Source of the DNA: Acidovorax radicis N35
GTDB taxonomy: Bacteria > Pseudomonadota > Gammaproteobacteria > Burkholderiales > Burkholderiaceae_C
DNA length: 64,000 bases
Assembly (NCBI RefSeq): GCF_000204195.1
Contig: NZ_AFBG01000019.1
Coordinates: forward strand, 248,001 to 312,000
Reading direction: 5' to 3'
Shown: one piece after another, positions 21,589-30,692 of the stretch
Layout: every line of letters starts with the position of its first letter
Numbering within the stretch: position 1 is the first letter of the stretch
The notes under the pieces: model-generated
What the model saw: only the letters and a program-made list of their open reading frames with translations
What the model was told of the DNA's origin: nothing
The model's database searches: none
Position numbers and translations under genes: made by a program

Positions 21589-22350
21589 TTACTTCACATC
21601 CTTCCAGAAGGCCGCGTTCAGCCTCCAGGCGATGACGGTGAAAACACCGAGGAAGATCAGCACCCACACGCCAACTCGGACGCGGGTGTTCTGGGCAGGT
21701 TCACCCATCCATTGCAGGTAGTTCACAAGATCGCCCACGGTCTGGTCAAACTGCAGCGGGGTCATCGAGCCTGGCTTGACCTGCTCCCAGCCCTTGAAGA
21801 CCTGGGTCTTGTGGCCATGGCTTTCGTGCTCTTCGAACACAGGGCGGCGGTCGCCCTGCATTTCCCACAGCACATGGGGCATGCCCACGCTTGGGAAGGC
21901 AAGGTTGTTCCAGCCCGTGGCCTTGGTCTCGTCACGGTAGAACGTGCGCAGGAAGGTGTAGAGGTAGTCGGCACCCGTGCCACCGTGGCCCGCGCGCGAG
22001 CGTGCGATCACGGTCAGGTCGGGCGGGTTGGCACCGAACCATTCTTTGGCCTGCTTGGGATCGATGGAGGCCTTCATGGTCTCGCCGACCTTGTCGGTCG
22101 TGAACAGCAGGTTGTCCTTGATCTGCTGCTCGGTCAGACCGATGTCGCGCAGGCGGTTGAAGCGCATGAACGCAGCCGAATGGCAACTCAGGCAATAGTT
22201 GACGAACACCTTGGCACCGTTTTGCAGGGAAGCCAGGTCGTTGGTCTTGTTGGGAGCCTTGTCCCAGGCGATGGTGTCACCACCCGAGGCGTGTGCAGCA
22301 CCTGCCACGAGACCCACTGCGGCGATCAGCGTGAGGATGAGTTTCTTCAT
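21589..22350 (-). CDS. petC: Cytochrome c1 of the bc1 complex
   Basis: Carries electrons from the Rieske protein to cytochrome c. 253 residues from MKKLILTLIAAVGLVAG (ATG 22350), with a signal peptide to about residue 21. The haem-binding motif is C53-L-S-C-H57. The axial Met is likely in the PSVGMPHVLW region, and a C-terminal anchor helix is at about 228-247. It follows petB with 17 nt between. Confidence 0.95.
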   Translation of the reverse strand: MKKLILTLIAAVGLVAGAAHASGGDTIAWDKAPNKTNDLASLQNGAKVFVNYCLSCHSAAFMRFNRLRDIGLTEQQIKDNLLFTTDKVGETMKASIDPKQAKEWFGANPPDLTVIARSRAGHGGTGADYLYTFLRTFYRDETKATGWNNLAFPSVGMPHVLWEMQGDRRPVFEEHESHGHKTQVFKGWEQVKPGSMTPLQFDQTVGDLVNYLQWMGEPAQNTRVRVGVWVLIFLGVFTVIAWRLNAAFWKDVK

Positions 22351-22367
22351 TGTTGTTGTCTCCAGGC

Positions 22368-23783
22368 TCAGTGCGCCACAAAGGTCACGCGGTCGGGCAC
22401 GGGCTTGGTCTTGCCGATACGGCTCCACCAAGGCATCAGCAGGAAGAAGCCGAAGTAGAACAGCGTACCCACCTGCGATACACGCTCGCCGATAGCTGAC
22501 GGAGGCTGCACGCCCAGGTAGCCCAGGATGAGGAAGATGATCACGAAGATGCCGTACAAGTACTTGTGCCAGTCAGGGCGATAGCGGATCGACTTGACGG
22601 GGCTGTAGTCCAGCCAGGGCAGGAAGAACAGAATAATCACGGCACCACCCATCACCACCACGCCCCAGAATTTGGCGTCGATGGACAGCATCATCGCGAT
22701 CACCGCGATGGCCGCAACGGCAATGCCCGCCTTGACGAAGCTGGGCAACTTGGCCTTGAGGATGCCAAAGCCTGCGCCGGCCACCACGCACAGCACCAGC
22801 ACGTACATCATCTCGGTGGTGATGGCACGCAGCATCGAATAGAACGGCGTGAAGTACCAGACCGGTGCGATATGCGCAGGCGTCTTGAGCGGATCGGCAG
22901 GGATGAAGTTGTTGTATTCGAGGAAGTAGCCACCGAACTCAGGGGCGAAGAACACCACCGCCGTGAACGCCATCAGGAACATGCTCAACGCAAAGATGTC
23001 ATGCACCGTGTAGTAGGGGTGGAACGGCACGCCATCCAGGGGCTTGCCATTGGCATCCTTGGGGGCTTGCGGGCCCTTGATTTCCACGCCGTCGGGGTTG
23101 TTGGAACCGACATCGTGCAGCGCCAGCAAGTGGGCCACCACCAGGCCCAGCAGCACCAGCGGCACGGCGATCACGTGGAAGCTGAAGAAGCGGTTCAGCG
23201 TGGCGTCGCCCACCACGTAGTCGCCACGGATCAGCAGCGCCAGGTCAGGGCCGATGAACGGGATGGCGGCGAACAGGTTCACGATCACCTGGGCGCCCCA
23301 GTAGGACATCTGGCCCCAGGGCAGCAGGTAGCCCATGAAGGCCTCGGCCATCAGGCACAGGAAGATCGCGCAGCCGAAGATCCAGACCAGCTCGCGCGGC
23401 TTGCGGTAGCTGCCGTAGATGAGGCCCCGGAACATGTGCAGGTACACCACCACGAAGAACGCGGAAGCGCCCGTGGAGTGCATGTAGCGGATCAGCCAAC
23501 CCCAGGGCACATCGCGCATGATGTACTCGACCGAAGCGAACGCCAGACTGGCGTCGGGCTTGTAGTGCATGACCAGGAAGATGCCGGTCACGATCTGGAT
23601 CACCAGCACCACAAGGGCCAGCGAGCCGAAGATGTACCAGAAGTTGAAATTCTTCGGAGCGTAATACTCCGACATGTGCACCTTGTAGGCGTCAAAGGCC
23701 GTGGGGAACCGGTTTTCGAACCAGTTCGTGACCTGGGCGCTGATCGGGGCGTTGGGAGAGATTTCTTTGAATTCGTGGGCCAT
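22368..23783 (-). CDS. petB: Cytochrome b of the bc1 complex
   Basis: Membrane core of complex III carrying haems bL and bH. 471 residues from MAHEFKEISPNAPISAQ (ATG 23783). Eight or more hydrophobic helices; haem-ligand histidines lie in the IRYMHSTGASAFF/YLHMFRGL and FFSFHVI/VVAHLLALH segments. The Qo-site motif is present as a PEFG. Lies between petA and petC. Confidence 0.96.
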   Translation of the reverse strand: MAHEFKEISPNAPISAQVTNWFENRFPTAFDAYKVHMSEYYAPKNFNFWYIFGSLALVVLVIQIVTGIFLVMHYKPDASLAFASVEYIMRDVPWGWLIRYMHSTGASAFFVVVYLHMFRGLIYGSYRKPRELVWIFGCAIFLCLMAEAFMGYLLPWGQMSYWGAQVIVNLFAAIPFIGPDLALLIRGDYVVGDATLNRFFSFHVIAVPLVLLGLVVAHLLALHDVGSNNPDGVEIKGPQAPKDANGKPLDGVPFHPYYTVHDIFALSMFLMAFTAVVFFAPEFGGYFLEYNNFIPADPLKTPAHIAPVWYFTPFYSMLRAITTEMMYVLVLCVVAGAGFGILKAKLPSFVKAGIAVAAIAVIAMMLSIDAKFWGVVVMGGAVIILFFLPWLDYSPVKSIRYRPDWHKYLYGIFVIIFLILGYLGVQPPSAIGERVSQVGTLFYFGFFLLMPWWSRIGKTKPVPDRVTFVAH

Positions 23784-23794
23784 GTCGTTCTCCG

Positions 23795-24395
23795 TCAAGC
23801 CTTCTTGTCTTCACCGATCACGAGGCGCGTGTCGGACAGGTACATGTGCGGAGGGACTTCAAGGTTGTCAGGCGCGGGCTTGTTCTTGAACACGCGGCCA
23901 GCCATGTCGAACGTGGAGCCGTGGCAAGGGCACAGGAAACCGCCCTTCCAGTCGTCGGGCAGCGAAGGCTGGGCACCGGTCTGGAACTTGTCGGAGGGCG
24001 AGCAACCCAAGTGCGAGCAGATGCCCACACCCACAAAAAATCTCTGGCTTGATCGAACGCGCTTCGTTGCGCGCGTACTCGGGGGTCAACTCGGATGGCT
24101 TGCGCTCCGACTTGGGGTCCGCCAACTGGCCGTCGAGCTTGGGCAGTTCGGCAAGCTGCTCGGGGGTGCGCTTGATGATCCAGACGGGCTTGCCGCGCCA
24201 CTCCACGGTGAGCTTCTCGCCTGGCTTGAGGGCGGAAATATCGACCTCGACGGCAGCCCCGGCGGCTTTGGCGCGCTCGGAGGGCTGAAAAGTACTCACG
24301 AAAGGTACGGCGGTTGCCACGCCGCCCACCGCACCAGCACAGCCGGACGCGATCAGCCACGTCCGTTTGCTGGAGTCGATTGGAGTGTCACTCAT
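23795..24395 (-). pseudogene. petA: Rieske iron-sulfur protein, single-base frameshift
   Basis: Ubiquinol-cytochrome c reductase 2Fe-2S subunit. The N-terminal frame starts at MSDTPIDSSKRTWLIASGCA (ATG 24395) and gives the membrane helix and linker to residue 120 (KPEIF). After a run of six A on the plus strand (24035-24040) it shifts out of frame. The other half continues in the next frame as VGVGICSHLGC, with both cluster motifs (CSHLGC and CPCHGSTF), ending at 23795. Removing one base of the run restores a normal-length protein of about 200 residues. bc1 is normally required and petB and petC are intact, so a sequencing error in the homopolymer is the simplest explanation; real loss or slippage is possible. 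Confidence 0.88.
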
Positions 24396-24437
24396 GGGGA
24401 TCCTCGATGAACATCGCTAGATTGGGGTCAACCGCGA

Positions 24438-24467
24438 ATTGTAGCGGAGTGAAAATGGTTATTTCAA
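24438..24467 (-). promoter_or_regulatory. Candidate sigma-70 promoter of petABC
   Basis: Minus-strand TTGAAA (24467-24462) and TACAAT (24443-24438) separated by 18 nt, 42 nt upstream of the petA ATG, which has a GAGGATC ribosome-binding site. Confidence 0.6.
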
Positions 24468-24481
24468 AGTGAGGGACTGTC

Positions 24482-24509
24482 TTGACAGGGCACCGCGCCG
24501 GGCAATACT
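24482..24509 (+). promoter_or_regulatory. Candidate sigma-70 promoter of mscL
   Basis: Consensus TTGACA at 24482-24487 and AATACT at 24504-24509, spacing 16 nt, about 30 nt before the mscL ATG. Confidence 0.6.
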
Positions 24510-24540
24510 CCGGCATCACCATTCAAACAAGGAGCACGCC

Positions 24541-24972
24541 ATGGGGATGATGCAAGAGTTCAGGGAATTCGCGGTCAAGGGCAATGTGATTGATCTCGCC
24601 GTGGGCGTGATCATTGGGGGGGCATTTGGCAAGATCGTGGATTCGGTGGTGTCCGACCTGATCATGCCGGTGGTGGGGCTGGTGTTCGGCAAGCTCGACT
24701 TTTCCAACCTTTTTGTGGTGCTGGGCACGGCGCCGCCAGGCACGGCCATGACACTGGATGCGCTCAAAAAAGCAGGCGTGCCGGTGTTTGCCTACGGCAA
24801 CTTCCTGACCGTAGCCGTCAACTTCATCATTCTGGCGTTCATCATCTTCATGATGATCAAGCAGATCAACCGCCTCAAGCGCGAAGCCCCCGCGCCCGCC
24901 CCCGAAGCCCCGGCCGCACCCGCCGAGGACATCGTGCTGTTGCGCGAGATCAGGGACAGCCTGAAAAAGTAA
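24541..24972 (+). CDS. mscL: Large-conductance mechanosensitive channel
   Basis: Pentameric inner-membrane channel that opens under hypo-osmotic stress. 143 residues from [22 protein letters not shown], preceded by AAGGAG. TM1 at about 15-40 with the conserved pore-lining [14 protein letters not shown]2 at about 75-97, and an amphipathic C-terminal helix after an Ala/Pro linker. Convergent with pdxA; a family B element begins at its stop codon. Confidence 0.96.
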   Translation: MGMMQEFREFAVKGNVIDLAVGVIIGGAFGKIVDSVVSDLIMPVVGLVFGKLDFSNLFVVLGTAPPGTAMTLDALKKAGVPVFAYGNFLTVAVNFIILAFIIFMMIKQINRLKREAPAPAPEAPAAPAEDIVLLREIRDSLKK

Positions 24973-25085
24973 GCCCCCCCCGAGGCGGCTGCGCGCCTTC
25001 CCCCGCCACCGGTGGCCCGGCAGAGCCGGTTCCACAGTGGCGCTGGCGCAGAGCGTGCGGGCTTCCTAGGTCGCGCGTCCAGCGT
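24973..25085 (+). repeat. Family B GC-rich 3'-end element, copy 1
   Basis: Starts at the mscL stop codon. A CCCCCC run and a GGCGGCTGCG block lead to a CCGGC(AGA)GCCGG hairpin, then TTCCACAGTGGCGCTGGC. A TTCCTAGG-containing tail is shared with copy 2. The hairpin base pairs covary with the CTGGC/GCCAG form in copies 3 and 4. Confidence 0.75.
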
Positions 25086-25102
25086 GGGTCATGGCCTACC
25101 CT

Positions 25103-25150
25103 ATTGCTACATTATCGATAGCTGCTAGCGCTTTGTATTCAAGCGCTATC
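25103..25150 (-). repeat. Family A dispersed palindromic element, copy d
   Basis: In the convergent mscL/pdxA gap, just after a family B copy. The stem TAGCGCTT/AAGCGCTA is perfect, and the AGCTAT...GTAGC module lies on the left. It ends 6 nt from the pdxA stop codon. Confidence 0.85.
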
Positions 25151-25155
25151 GCCCA

Positions 25156-26184
25156 CTACCCACACAGCGCCCGCGCCATGCGCACCGCCTCGATGAGGCT
25201 CGTAGCATCGGCCACGCCCTGCCCTGCGATGTCGAACGCGGTGCCGTGGTCGGGGCTGGTACGCACCAGGGGCAAGCCCAGGGTCACATTCACCCCCTTG
25301 TCCACCCCCAGGTACTTCACGGGGATGAGCCCCTGGTCGTGGTACATGGCAATGACCACGTCAAACTCTCCCGCACGATGGGGCGTGCTGCGCGAGCGCA
25401 TGAACACCGTGTCGGGCGCAAAAGGGCCGTGCACATCCAGCCCCTGCGCGCGCGCGGCGACCATCGCCGGCGCAATCACCTCGGCCTCCTCGCCGCCAAA
25501 CAGCCCGCCCTCGCCCGCGTGGGGATTGAGCCCCGCCACCGCGATGCGCGGCACCCGGCCCAGGCTGCGCAACAGGGCAGCGTGCGTGATCAGCAGCGTC
25601 TGCAGGACGTTGTCCGTGGTGACCGCGGCAATGGCCTCACGCAGCGACATGTGGATACTGACCAACACGGTGCGCAGCTCGTCGCTGGCGAGCATCATGC
25701 GCACAGGCATTTGCGCCAACGCGACCCCCTGGTGTGTGGCGGCCTCAGCCTGCAGCAGCTCGGTGTGGCCCGGAAACGCCACGCCCGCGGCCGACAAGGC
25801 CTCCTTGTGCAACGGCGCTGTGACCAGCCCCGCCACCTCGCCCCGCAGCGCTGCCCGCGCGGCCCAGACCACACTGTCAGCGGCGGCGCGGCCCGCAGCG
25901 GCACTGACCAGACCCCAGGGTTGCGGGCCAGGAATGCCCGGCAGCTGCAGCACCGGAACACAGCGGGGCGGCACCTCCAGCACATCGGTGGGCGCGGTGA
26001 TCTGCGCCACGGGCACCATCGGCACCCCGGGGCGCACGATGGCCTGCGCCGCGCGCCGCAGAGTGGCGACATCGCCGACCACGAAGCAGCCCGCCAAATC
26101 GGCCGGTGCATCGCGAAATGCCTTGGCCACAATTTCGGGGCCGATGCCTGCAGGGTCACCCTGGGTGATGGCGAGGGACTTCAT
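25156..26184 (-). CDS. pdxA: 4-hydroxythreonine-4-phosphate dehydrogenase
   Basis: NAD-dependent oxidation in pyridoxal-phosphate synthesis. 342 residues starting MKSLAITQGDPAGIGPEIVAKAF. GDPAGIGPE near the N terminus and metal-binding histidines (FPGHTELLQAEA, MYHDQGLIPVKYLG) are clear. Upstream lies the Nif3-like gene on the same strand. A family A copy separates them. Confidence 0.95.
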   Translation of the reverse strand: MKSLAITQGDPAGIGPEIVAKAFRDAPADLAGCFVVGDVATLRRAAQAIVRPGVPMVPVAQITAPTDVLEVPPRCVPVLQLPGIPGPQPWGLVSAAAGRAAADSVVWAARAALRGEVAGLVTAPLHKEALSAAGVAFPGHTELLQAEAATHQGVALAQMPVRMMLASDELRTVLVSIHMSLREAIAAVTTDNVLQTLLITHAALLRSLGRVPRIAVAGLNPHAGEGGLFGGEEAEVIAPAMVAARAQGLDVHGPFAPDTVFMRSRSTPHRAGEFDVVIAMYHDQGLIPVKYLGVDKGVNVTLGLPLVRTSPDHGTAFDIAGQGVADATSLIEAVRMARALCG

Positions 26185-26212
26185 GGCAGTTTTATTTCTG
26201 AGAATGAGGCTT

Positions 26213-26258
26213 CAGCGCTTTACCAACATGCGTTGCAAGCTATTGTTTTAATAGCAAA
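26213..26258 (+). repeat. Family A dispersed palindromic element, copy e
   Basis: Most diverged copy, between the Nif3-like gene and pdxA. The stem CAGCGC/GCGTTG includes a G-T wobble around a TACCAAC-type loop. The second hairpin GCTATT/AATAGC is intact. It ends 28 nt upstream of the pdxA ATG. Confidence 0.72.
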
Positions 26259-26278
26259 TGAGATCACACCACCCGCCA

Positions 26279-27040
26279 TCAGGCAGGATTGTCGATCTCG
26301 ATGAACTGGTGGCTCAGCCCGAACTGCCCTGCAACCTGCGCCGCCACCGCAGGCGCGCCATAACGCTCGGTCGCGTGGTGCCCCGCGGCAATGAAGCCCA
26401 CCCCCATCTCCCGGGCCAGATGCGCCTGGGGCTCTGAAATCTCGCCCGTGATGAACACGTCCGCCCCGGCCGCAATCGCCGCCTCGAAGTAGCCCTGCGC
26501 ACCACCCGTGCACCAGGCCACGCGGCGGACAGCCCGCTGTGCGGCGGCGCCTTCTGGCGGCACCCAGGTGACGGCACGGCCCAGGACCTGCGAGGCATGG
26601 TCTGCCAGTGCCTGCCCATGGGCAAACGCGGCAGGCCCGGCAAAGCCCAGATCGTTCTCGCCAAACCGCGTGTCGGCCACCAGGCCCAGCACACGGCCCA
26701 GCTGGGCGTTGTTGCCCAGTTCAGGGTGCGCGTCCAGGGGCAGGTGGTAGGCAAACAGGTTGATGTCATGCGCCAGCAGCAGTTGCAGCCGCTGCTTCAT
26801 CCAGCCCGTCACGCGGCCGTCCTGCCCGCGCCAGAACAGGCCGTGGTGCACGAAGATCGCGTCGGCGCGGGCAGCGATGGCCGCCTCGATCAGGGCGCGG
26901 CTGGCCGTCACGCCACTGACGATGCGCGTGATCTCGGCCTTGCCCTCCACTTGCAGGCCATTGGGGCCATAGTCCTTGAAGCGCTCAGGTTGCAGCAGGC
27001 TGTCAAACGCCTGCAGAAGTTCGGGGCGGGAAATGCTCAT
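26279..27040 (-). CDS. Nif3-like dinuclear metal-binding protein (YbgI family)
   Basis: 253-residue member of the Nif3/YbgI family, annotated elsewhere as a possible GTP cyclohydrolase I type 2 homologue; its reaction is not settled. Metal-binding residues are visible in IFVHHGLFWRG near 64-74, LPLDAHPELGNN near 99-110 and GHHATERYG near 220-228. The ATG 27040 gives MSISRPELLQAFDSLL. Divergent from the DegS-like protease gene. Confidence 0.88.
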   Translation of the reverse strand: MSISRPELLQAFDSLLQPERFKDYGPNGLQVEGKAEITRIVSGVTASRALIEAAIAARADAIFVHHGLFWRGQDGRVTGWMKQRLQLLLAHDINLFAYHLPLDAHPELGNNAQLGRVLGLVADTRFGENDLGFAGPAAFAHGQALADHASQVLGRAVTWVPPEGAAAQRAVRRVAWCTGGAQGYFEAAIAAGADVFITGEISEPQAHLAREMGVGFIAAGHHATERYGAPAVAAQVAGQFGLSHQFIEIDNPA

Positions 27041-27163
27041 GCAGCTATTGTCGCGCGTGGCCCGCACCCACACATTGGGAGACAATGCTTTTGTCCGGAA
27101 GGCAACCATTGCGCGTCGCACCGACGCGCCCCCTTCTCCAGCCCACCACCTGTACAGAATTTC

Positions 27164-28315
27164 ATGAAACGCATCTGGCTGTTGTTCTCCCAGGCCGTGA
27201 CGGTGTTCGTTGCGGCCTACTTCGTTGTCGCCACCCTTCAGCCCAGCTGGCTGGGCCGGGGTGCCACCACACGTTCCGGCGCAGGCATTGCGCTGCGGGA
27301 AGCCCCGGCCACCACCGCCAGCCCGCAACCGGCGGCGGGCAGCTTCAGCGGTGCGGCGCGCCAGGCGGCGCCTGCGGTGGTGAGCATCAATACCAGCAAG
27401 GCCGTGCGCCATCCGCGCAGCAACGACCCCTGGTTCCAGTTCTTCTTTGGCGACCAGGGTGCCCAGGCACAGGCCGGGCTGGGCAGCGGGGTGATCGTGA
27501 GCCCCGATGGCTACATCCTGACCAATAACCATGTGGTGGAAGGCGCCGACGAGATCGAAGTGACGCTGACCGACAGCCGCCGCGCCCGCGCCCGCGTGAT
27601 CGGCACCGACCCCGACACCGATCTGGCCATCCTCAAGATCGAACTCGACAAGCTGCCCGTCATCGTGCTGGGCAACTCGGATGTGCTCGCCGTGGGCGAC
27701 CAGGTGCTGGCCATCGGCAACCCGTTCGGTGTAGGCCAGACGGTGACCAGCGGCATCGTGAGCGCACTGGGCCGCACGCAGCTGGGCATCAACACCTTCG
27801 AGAACTTTATCCAGACCGATGCGGCCATCAACCCTGGCAACTCGGGCGGCGCGCTGGTGGATGTGAACGGCAACCTCATGGGCATCAACACCGCCATCTA
27901 CTCGCGCTCGGGCGGCAGCATGGGCATCGGCTTTGCAATCCCCGTGTCCACGGCCCGCATGGTGCTGGACGGCATCGTGAAGGATGGACAGGTCACGCGC
28001 GGCTGGATCGGTGTGGAGCCCAACGAACTCTCGCCCGAACTGGCCGAGACCTTTGGTGTGAAAGCCACAGAGGGCGTGATCATCACCGGCGTGCTGCAGG
28101 ACGGCCCCGCAGCCCAGGCCGGCATGCGGCCCGGCGATGTGATCGTGCGCGTGGAAGGCAGGAACGTGGGCAATGTGTCCGAGCTGCTGACCGCCGTGGC
28201 CGCGCTGAAACCTGGCACTGCGGCGCCGTTCAACGTGCAGCGTGGCGAAAAGATCGTGGAGCTGAGCATCAACCCCGGGGTGCGCCCCCGGCCCCAGCGC
28301 AATGTGAAACGGTAA
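27164..28315 (+). CDS. DegS/DegQ-like periplasmic serine protease, one PDZ domain
   Basis: Trypsin-like HtrA-family protease, probably anchored by an N-terminal membrane helix (residues 5-25), for envelope quality control or stress signalling. The catalytic triad appears as H123 (NNHVV), D153 (DTDLAIL) and S227 (NPGNSGG). A single PDZ domain covers about 280-370 (GVIITGVLQDGPAAQAGMRPGD), giving a DegS-like architecture. 383 residues from ATG 27164. Convergent with tatC. Confidence 0.92.
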   Translation: MKRIWLLFSQAVTVFVAAYFVVATLQPSWLGRGATTRSGAGIALREAPATTASPQPAAGSFSGAARQAAPAVVSINTSKAVRHPRSNDPWFQFFFGDQGAQAQAGLGSGVIVSPDGYILTNNHVVEGADEIEVTLTDSRRARARVIGTDPDTDLAILKIELDKLPVIVLGNSDVLAVGDQVLAIGNPFGVGQTVTSGIVSALGRTQLGINTFENFIQTDAAINPGNSGGALVDVNGNLMGINTAIYSRSGGSMGIGFAIPVSTARMVLDGIVKDGQVTRGWIGVEPNELSPELAETFGVKATEGVIITGVLQDGPAAQAGMRPGDVIVRVEGRNVGNVSELLTAVAALKPGTAAPFNVQRGEKIVELSINPGVRPRPQRNVKR

Positions 28316-28443
28316 GCCCCCCTGAGCCGCTGCGTGTCTTCCCCCAAAGGGGGACGCCTCCAGCGGCCCGGCGAAGCCGGTTCCGCGGTGGCACTGGTAT
28401 TGGGCACGCGCCAGTTTCTAGGGGCTGCGCGCAGAACAGGGCG
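28316..28443 (+). repeat. Family B GC-rich 3'-end element, copy 2
   Basis: Begins at the protease stop codon. A CCCCCCTGAGCCGCTGCG block is followed by CCCCC..GGGGG arms and a CCGGC(GAA)GCCGG hairpin. GTTCCGCGGTGGCACTGG and a TTTCTAGG tail shared with copy 1 complete it. Confidence 0.75.
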
Positions 28444-28466
28444 ACACGGTCGCTGATGCAAACCGT

Positions 28467-28512
28467 CAGCTATTAAAAATATAGCTGTTAGCGCTTATCC
28501 AGCAAGCGCCAG
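28467..28512 (-). repeat. Family A dispersed palindromic element, copy f
   Basis: In the convergent protease/tatC gap, just after family B copy 2. AGCTAT/ATAGCT arms at 28469-28486 lie left of the hairpin GCGCTT-ATCCAGC-AAGCGC. On the minus strand the loop reads GCTGGAT. Confidence 0.85.
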
Positions 28513-28540
28513 AGTCCATTAAGACCCAAAATTTCCACAT

Positions 28541-29335
28541 TCAGGGGTTGGAAGCCACTTCATCGGCATCTTCCGGCGCCTTGGTGTGCTTGATGAAGAT
28601 CTGCGCTGCCCAGATGCCCACCTCGTACAGCAGGCACATGGGCACGGCCAGCGACAGCTGCGAGACCACATCGGGCGGCGTGACGACGGCGGCGATCACA
28701 AACGCGATCACGATGAAATAGCCACGGAATTCACGCAGCTTCTGCACGCTCACGATGCCCATGCGCGCCAGCACCACCACGGCAATCGGCACCTCAAAAG
28801 ACAGGCCAAACGCAAGGAACATCGACAGCACGAAACTCAGGTAAGCCTCGATGTCTGGCGCGGCCGTGATGCTCTTGGGGGCAAAGCTCTGGATAAAGGC
28901 AAACACCTGGCCGAACACCAGGTAGTAGCAAAACGCCACCCCGATGAAGAACAGCAGCGTGCTGGAGACCACCAGCGGCAGCACCAGCTTCTTCTCGTGC
29001 GAATACAGGCCTGGTGCCACGAAGGCCCACACCTGCCACAGCACAAACGGCAGCGCCAGCAAAAAGGCCGACATCAGCAAAATCTTGAGCGGCACCATGA
29101 ACGGCGAGATCACCGATGTGGCGATCAGCGTGGCGCCCTTGGGCAGGTGCGCCACCAGCGGCGCCGCCAAAAAGTCATACAGCGCGCCTGGGCCGGGGAA
29201 GAAGAACAGGATCGCCGCCGCGATGGCGATGGCAATGATGGCCTTGACCAGCCGGTCGCGCAGCTCCATCAGGTGCTGCACAAACGGCTGCTCGGTACCG
29301 GCCAGCTCGTCTTCTTGGGAAGGGGTTTCGGACAT
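28541..29335 (-). CDS. tatC: Twin-arginine translocase subunit TatC
   Basis: Six-helix membrane receptor for twin-arginine signal peptides. 264 residues; the cytoplasmic N-terminal motif FVQHLMELRDRLVKA and the conserved periplasmic YPFVLWQVWAF-type segment (LPFVLWQVWAFVAPGLY) identify it. Last gene of tatABC, 62 nt after tatB. Confidence 0.96.
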   Translation of the reverse strand: MSETPSQEDELAGTEQPFVQHLMELRDRLVKAIIAIAIAAAILFFFPGPGALYDFLAAPLVAHLPKGATLIATSVISPFMVPLKILLMSAFLLALPFVLWQVWAFVAPGLYSHEKKLVLPLVVSSTLLFFIGVAFCYYLVFGQVFAFIQSFAPKSITAAPDIEAYLSFVLSMFLAFGLSFEVPIAVVVLARMGIVSVQKLREFRGYFIVIAFVIAAVVTPPDVVSQLSLAVPMCLLYEVGIWAAQIFIKHTKAPEDADEVASNP

Positions 29336-29397
29336 GTTGGGTTTTCGTGGGCGTCAGGGCCGCCCATGCAGCGCGCGGGGCGCTGGTGGCTGCTGCA

Positions 29398-29862
29398 TCA
29401 GTGGAATTTACGGGGACGGAAACGTGCCACACGGGCCGCACCGGACTGGGCCTTGGTGCGCACACCGCTTCGGGCCTTGTACCACTGGGGCACCGCGCCC
29501 CGCTTGAGGCGCCAGTTCTTGCCGGGGTGCTTGTAGGCGGGCACCACGGCAGCCTGCGACCCATGCAGGTCGCTGTTGCTGGTGTCCGTGGCAGCAGCCC
29601 AATCTTTCTCGAACTCGCTGGCGCTGGTCTGGATGGAGTTCTGCACATCGCGTGCGGCGCTCTCCACCGTGTCCTTCATCTTCTTGAGCTCATCGAGCTC
29701 CATGGACCGGTTGACCTCGGCTTTCACGTCGGACACGTAACGCTGGGCCTTGCCCAGCAGCGTGCCCACCGTGCGGGCCACGCGGGGGAGCTTCTCGGGC
29801 CCGATGACAATGAGTGCCACCGCGCCGATCAGCGCCATCTTGGACAGGCCAATATCAATCAT
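29398..29862 (-). CDS. tatB: Sec-independent translocase protein TatB
   Basis: Partner of TatC in substrate binding. 154 residues: N-terminal membrane helix ([20 protein letters not shown]), the [13 protein letters not shown] hinge typical of TatB, an amphipathic helix and a long basic/disordered tail. It starts 43 nt after tatA. Confidence 0.94.
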   Translation of the reverse strand: MIDIGLSKMALIGAVALIVIGPEKLPRVARTVGTLLGKAQRYVSDVKAEVNRSMELDELKKMKDTVESAARDVQNSIQTSASEFEKDWAAATDTSNSDLHGSQAAVVPAYKHPGKNWRLKRGAVPQWYKARSGVRTKAQSGAARVARFRPRKFH

Positions 29863-29905
29863 GGGTCAAGCGCAAAGCGTGCGGGTGCCAGTGGAAACGG
29901 CCCGC

Positions 29906-30148
29906 TCAGCTCTTTTGCTTGGCTTCGACATCGATGGTGGTCTTGTCAGCCGCCGGGTTGTTGGCAACCTGGCCTGCGGGTGGTGTGGTGGTGGCTGCCG
30001 CATCGGCCGAACCGTCCTTCATGCCGTCCTTGAAGCCCTTGACGGCGCCTCCGAGATCAGAACCCATGTTCTTGAGCTTCTTGGTGCCGAACACCATGAC
30101 GACGATCAGCAGCACGATCAGCCAGTGCCAGATGGAAAAAGAGCCCAT
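29906..30148 (-). CDS. tatA: Sec-independent translocase protein TatA
   Basis: Pore-forming Tat subunit. 80 residues from [20 protein letters not shown] (ATG 30148) with the [20 protein letters not shown] amphipathic helix. An in-frame extension to 30172 is not TatA-like. Follows hinT in the conserved his-hinT-tatABC order. Confidence 0.95.
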   Translation of the reverse strand: MGSFSIWHWLIVLLIVVMVFGTKKLKNMGSDLGGAVKGFKDGMKDGSADAAATTTPPAGQVANNPAADKTTIDVEAKQKS

Positions 30149-30254
30149 GAAATATCTCCTAACGAATTGCAATCATTTTAGACGGGGGGCAAGGCAGGAG
30201 TTCACGGCGGCGGCATGCCTTCGTACAACTATCTGCGGCGCCTGTCAGCCTGGT

Positions 30255-30611
30255 TCAGCCTTTGAGCCACGGGCGGGGGCCACCCATCACGTGGACATGC
30301 AGGTGGTGGATTTCCTGCCCACCTTCAAGCCCCGTGTTTACCACGACGCGAAAGCCACCTTCCGGGTACGGGTTGCAGCCTTGCTCCAAAGCCAGCTGGG
30401 GCGCCAGCGCCATCATGCGCCCGAGAACCCCCGCATGCTCTGCGGTGACCTGCGCCATCGAAGGGATATGCAGCTTGGGAACCATCAGAAAGTGCACCGG
30501 TGCCCAGGGGTGGATGTCGTGGAAGGCGAACATTTCTTCGTCTTCATAAACCTTCTTCGAAGGAATCTGGCCCGCGATGATTTTGCAGAAAAGGCAGTTC
30601 GGATCGTGCAT
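30255..30611 (-). CDS. hinT: Histidine triad (HIT) nucleotide-binding protein
   Basis: Purine nucleotide phosphoramidase of the Hint branch. 118 residues with the triad H103-L-H105-V-H107 followed by VMGG, and CxxC at C6/C9 (NCLFCK). Lies between the patatin gene and tatA, the usual position next to hisE/tatA in betaproteobacteria. Confidence 0.92.
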   Translation of the reverse strand: MHDPNCLFCKIIAGQIPSKKVYEDEEMFAFHDIHPWAPVHFLMVPKLHIPSMAQVTAEHAGVLGRMMALAPQLALEQGCNPYPEGGFRVVVNTGLEGGQEIHHLHVHVMGGPRPWLKG

Positions 30612-30692
30612 GGAAAAAATGTCGGTTCGAAGTTAACAGTTCAGCGGTCGCTGCTCACCACCCCAAGCCGTCGAAACCGGCGAGCCTCAGGG

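Noticed and set aside
24030..24045. Programmed frameshifting of petA
   Set aside because: A six-base run alone without slippery context or structure is weak evidence; an error or mutation is simpler.
23868..24395. Extra protein in the shifted frame after the petA break
   Set aside because: The Arg/Pro-rich tail after residue 120 is out-of-frame petA, not a separate domain.
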